Source: Spirochaetota bacterium
GTDB taxonomy: Bacteria; Spirochaetota; B62-G9; DRHN01
DNA: 6,604 nt
Reading direction: 5' to 3'
NCBI GenBank assembly: GCA_023136305.1
Contig: JAGLSF010000112.1
Location: forward strand, 1 to 6,604
Shown here in pieces: positions 6,172 to 6,604 of this stretch. Both the position numbers and the translations under genes were made by a program. Position 1 is the first letter of the stretch, and each line of letters begins with the position of its first letter. The notes under the pieces are model-generated. The model searched no databases. It was given only the letters and a program-made list of their open reading frames with translations, and was not told where the DNA came from.

Positions 6172-6603
6172 ATGCGTAAGATATTCGTTATCAACGGTCC
6201 CAATCTCAACCTCCTCGGTACACGCGAGCCCGATGTGTATGGAAGCACCACGTTGAGACAGATCGTGCAGATGCTGAAAGCAGAGGCGCGAAAGAGGGGG
6301 GTACGCATCGGTGCCTATCAGTCGAATCATGAGGGGAGTATCATCGACGTCATTCAGCGTCTGCCTGTCAAAGGCTACAGCGGCCTTATCATTAATCCCG
6401 GCGCCTTCACCCACTACAGCTATGCGATCCGCGATGCAATAAAGGCAACGGGGCTTCCGACGGTTGAGGTGCATCTCTCCGATATAGAGAAGCGTGAGGA
6501 GTTCAGGAAAATCTCGGTCATTCGCGAGGTGTGCATGGATCAGGTCAAGGGGCTCGGGCCGCAGGGGTATGTGAAGGCGCTCGAGCTTCTGGCTGAGGAA
6601 TAA
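6172..6603 (+). CDS. aroQ: 3-dehydroquinate dehydratase, type II
   Basis: Converts 3-dehydroquinate to 3-dehydroshikimate, the third step of the shikimate pathway, in the cytoplasm; the family forms dodecamers. The start at 6172 gives 143 residues and places GGGGGA (6159-6164) seven bases upstream. The ATG at 6166 would leave only about one base and add just two residues. Motifs: INGPNLNLLGTREPDVYG (7-24) with the catalytic arginine R18 and tyrosine Y23, QSNHEG (50-55) with E54, NPGAFTHYSYAIRDAI (75-90) with N75 and H81, and EVHLSD (99-104) with H101, followed by REEFR (108-112). The common HLSN motif reads HLSD here (D104). The TAA stop ends one base before the window edge. The gene probably has its own promoter after cbiB; what follows it is not visible. 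Confidence 0.96.
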   Translation: MRKIFVINGPNLNLLGTREPDVYGSTTLRQIVQMLKAEARKRGVRIGAYQSNHEGSIIDVIQRLPVKGYSGLIINPGAFTHYSYAIRDAIKATGLPTVEVHLSDIEKREEFRKISVIREVCMDQVKGLGPQGYVKALELLAEE

Positions 6604-6604
6604 A

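Overview
The window carries seven protein-coding genes, packed tightly and with no recognisable mobile gene, RNA gene or CRISPR array. Codon choice is GC-rich at third positions and uniform across the genes. The gene set (meso-diaminopimelate-derived lysine synthesis, D-Ala-D-Ala ligase, late cobamide assembly, type II dehydroquinase) points to a diderm-type bacterium, plausibly an anaerobic deltaproteobacterial (Desulfobacterota) lineage. That placement is inferred from style and content only and is uncertain.

Layout: a Nudix hydrolase gene lies on the minus strand at the left edge (35-460). A 191-bp divergent intergenic region (461-651) holds imperfect 31-bp direct repeats and a possible promoter. 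All other genes are on the plus strand: lysA (652-1881), a 160-bp gap, ddl (2042-3142), cobT (3139-4185, overlapping ddl by ATGA), cobS (4195-4965), cbiB (5055-6020), and aroQ (6172-6603), which ends one base before the window does. The longest stretch without a gene is the 191-bp divergent region.

How the genes work together: LysA makes L-lysine by decarboxylating meso-diaminopimelate, which is itself a peptidoglycan precursor. Ddl makes the D-Ala-D-Ala dipeptide for the same cell wall precursor. CobT, CobS and CbiB act in the nucleotide-loop stage of cobamide (vitamin B12) synthesis: CbiB adds the aminopropanol arm, CobT activates the lower-ligand base, and CobS joins the two halves at the membrane. 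AroQ performs the third step of the shikimate pathway. The ddl-cobT overlap and the 9-bp cobT-cobS gap suggest that a cell-wall gene and cobamide genes share one transcript. A weak terminator-like structure at the end of cbiB and a good sigma70-like promoter just after it suggest that aroQ is transcribed separately.

I see no convincing new biological system here. The points most worth a second look are the direct-repeat and inverted-repeat region upstream of lysA, the aroQ leader with a small codon-biased ORF, and the translational coupling of ddl to cobT.
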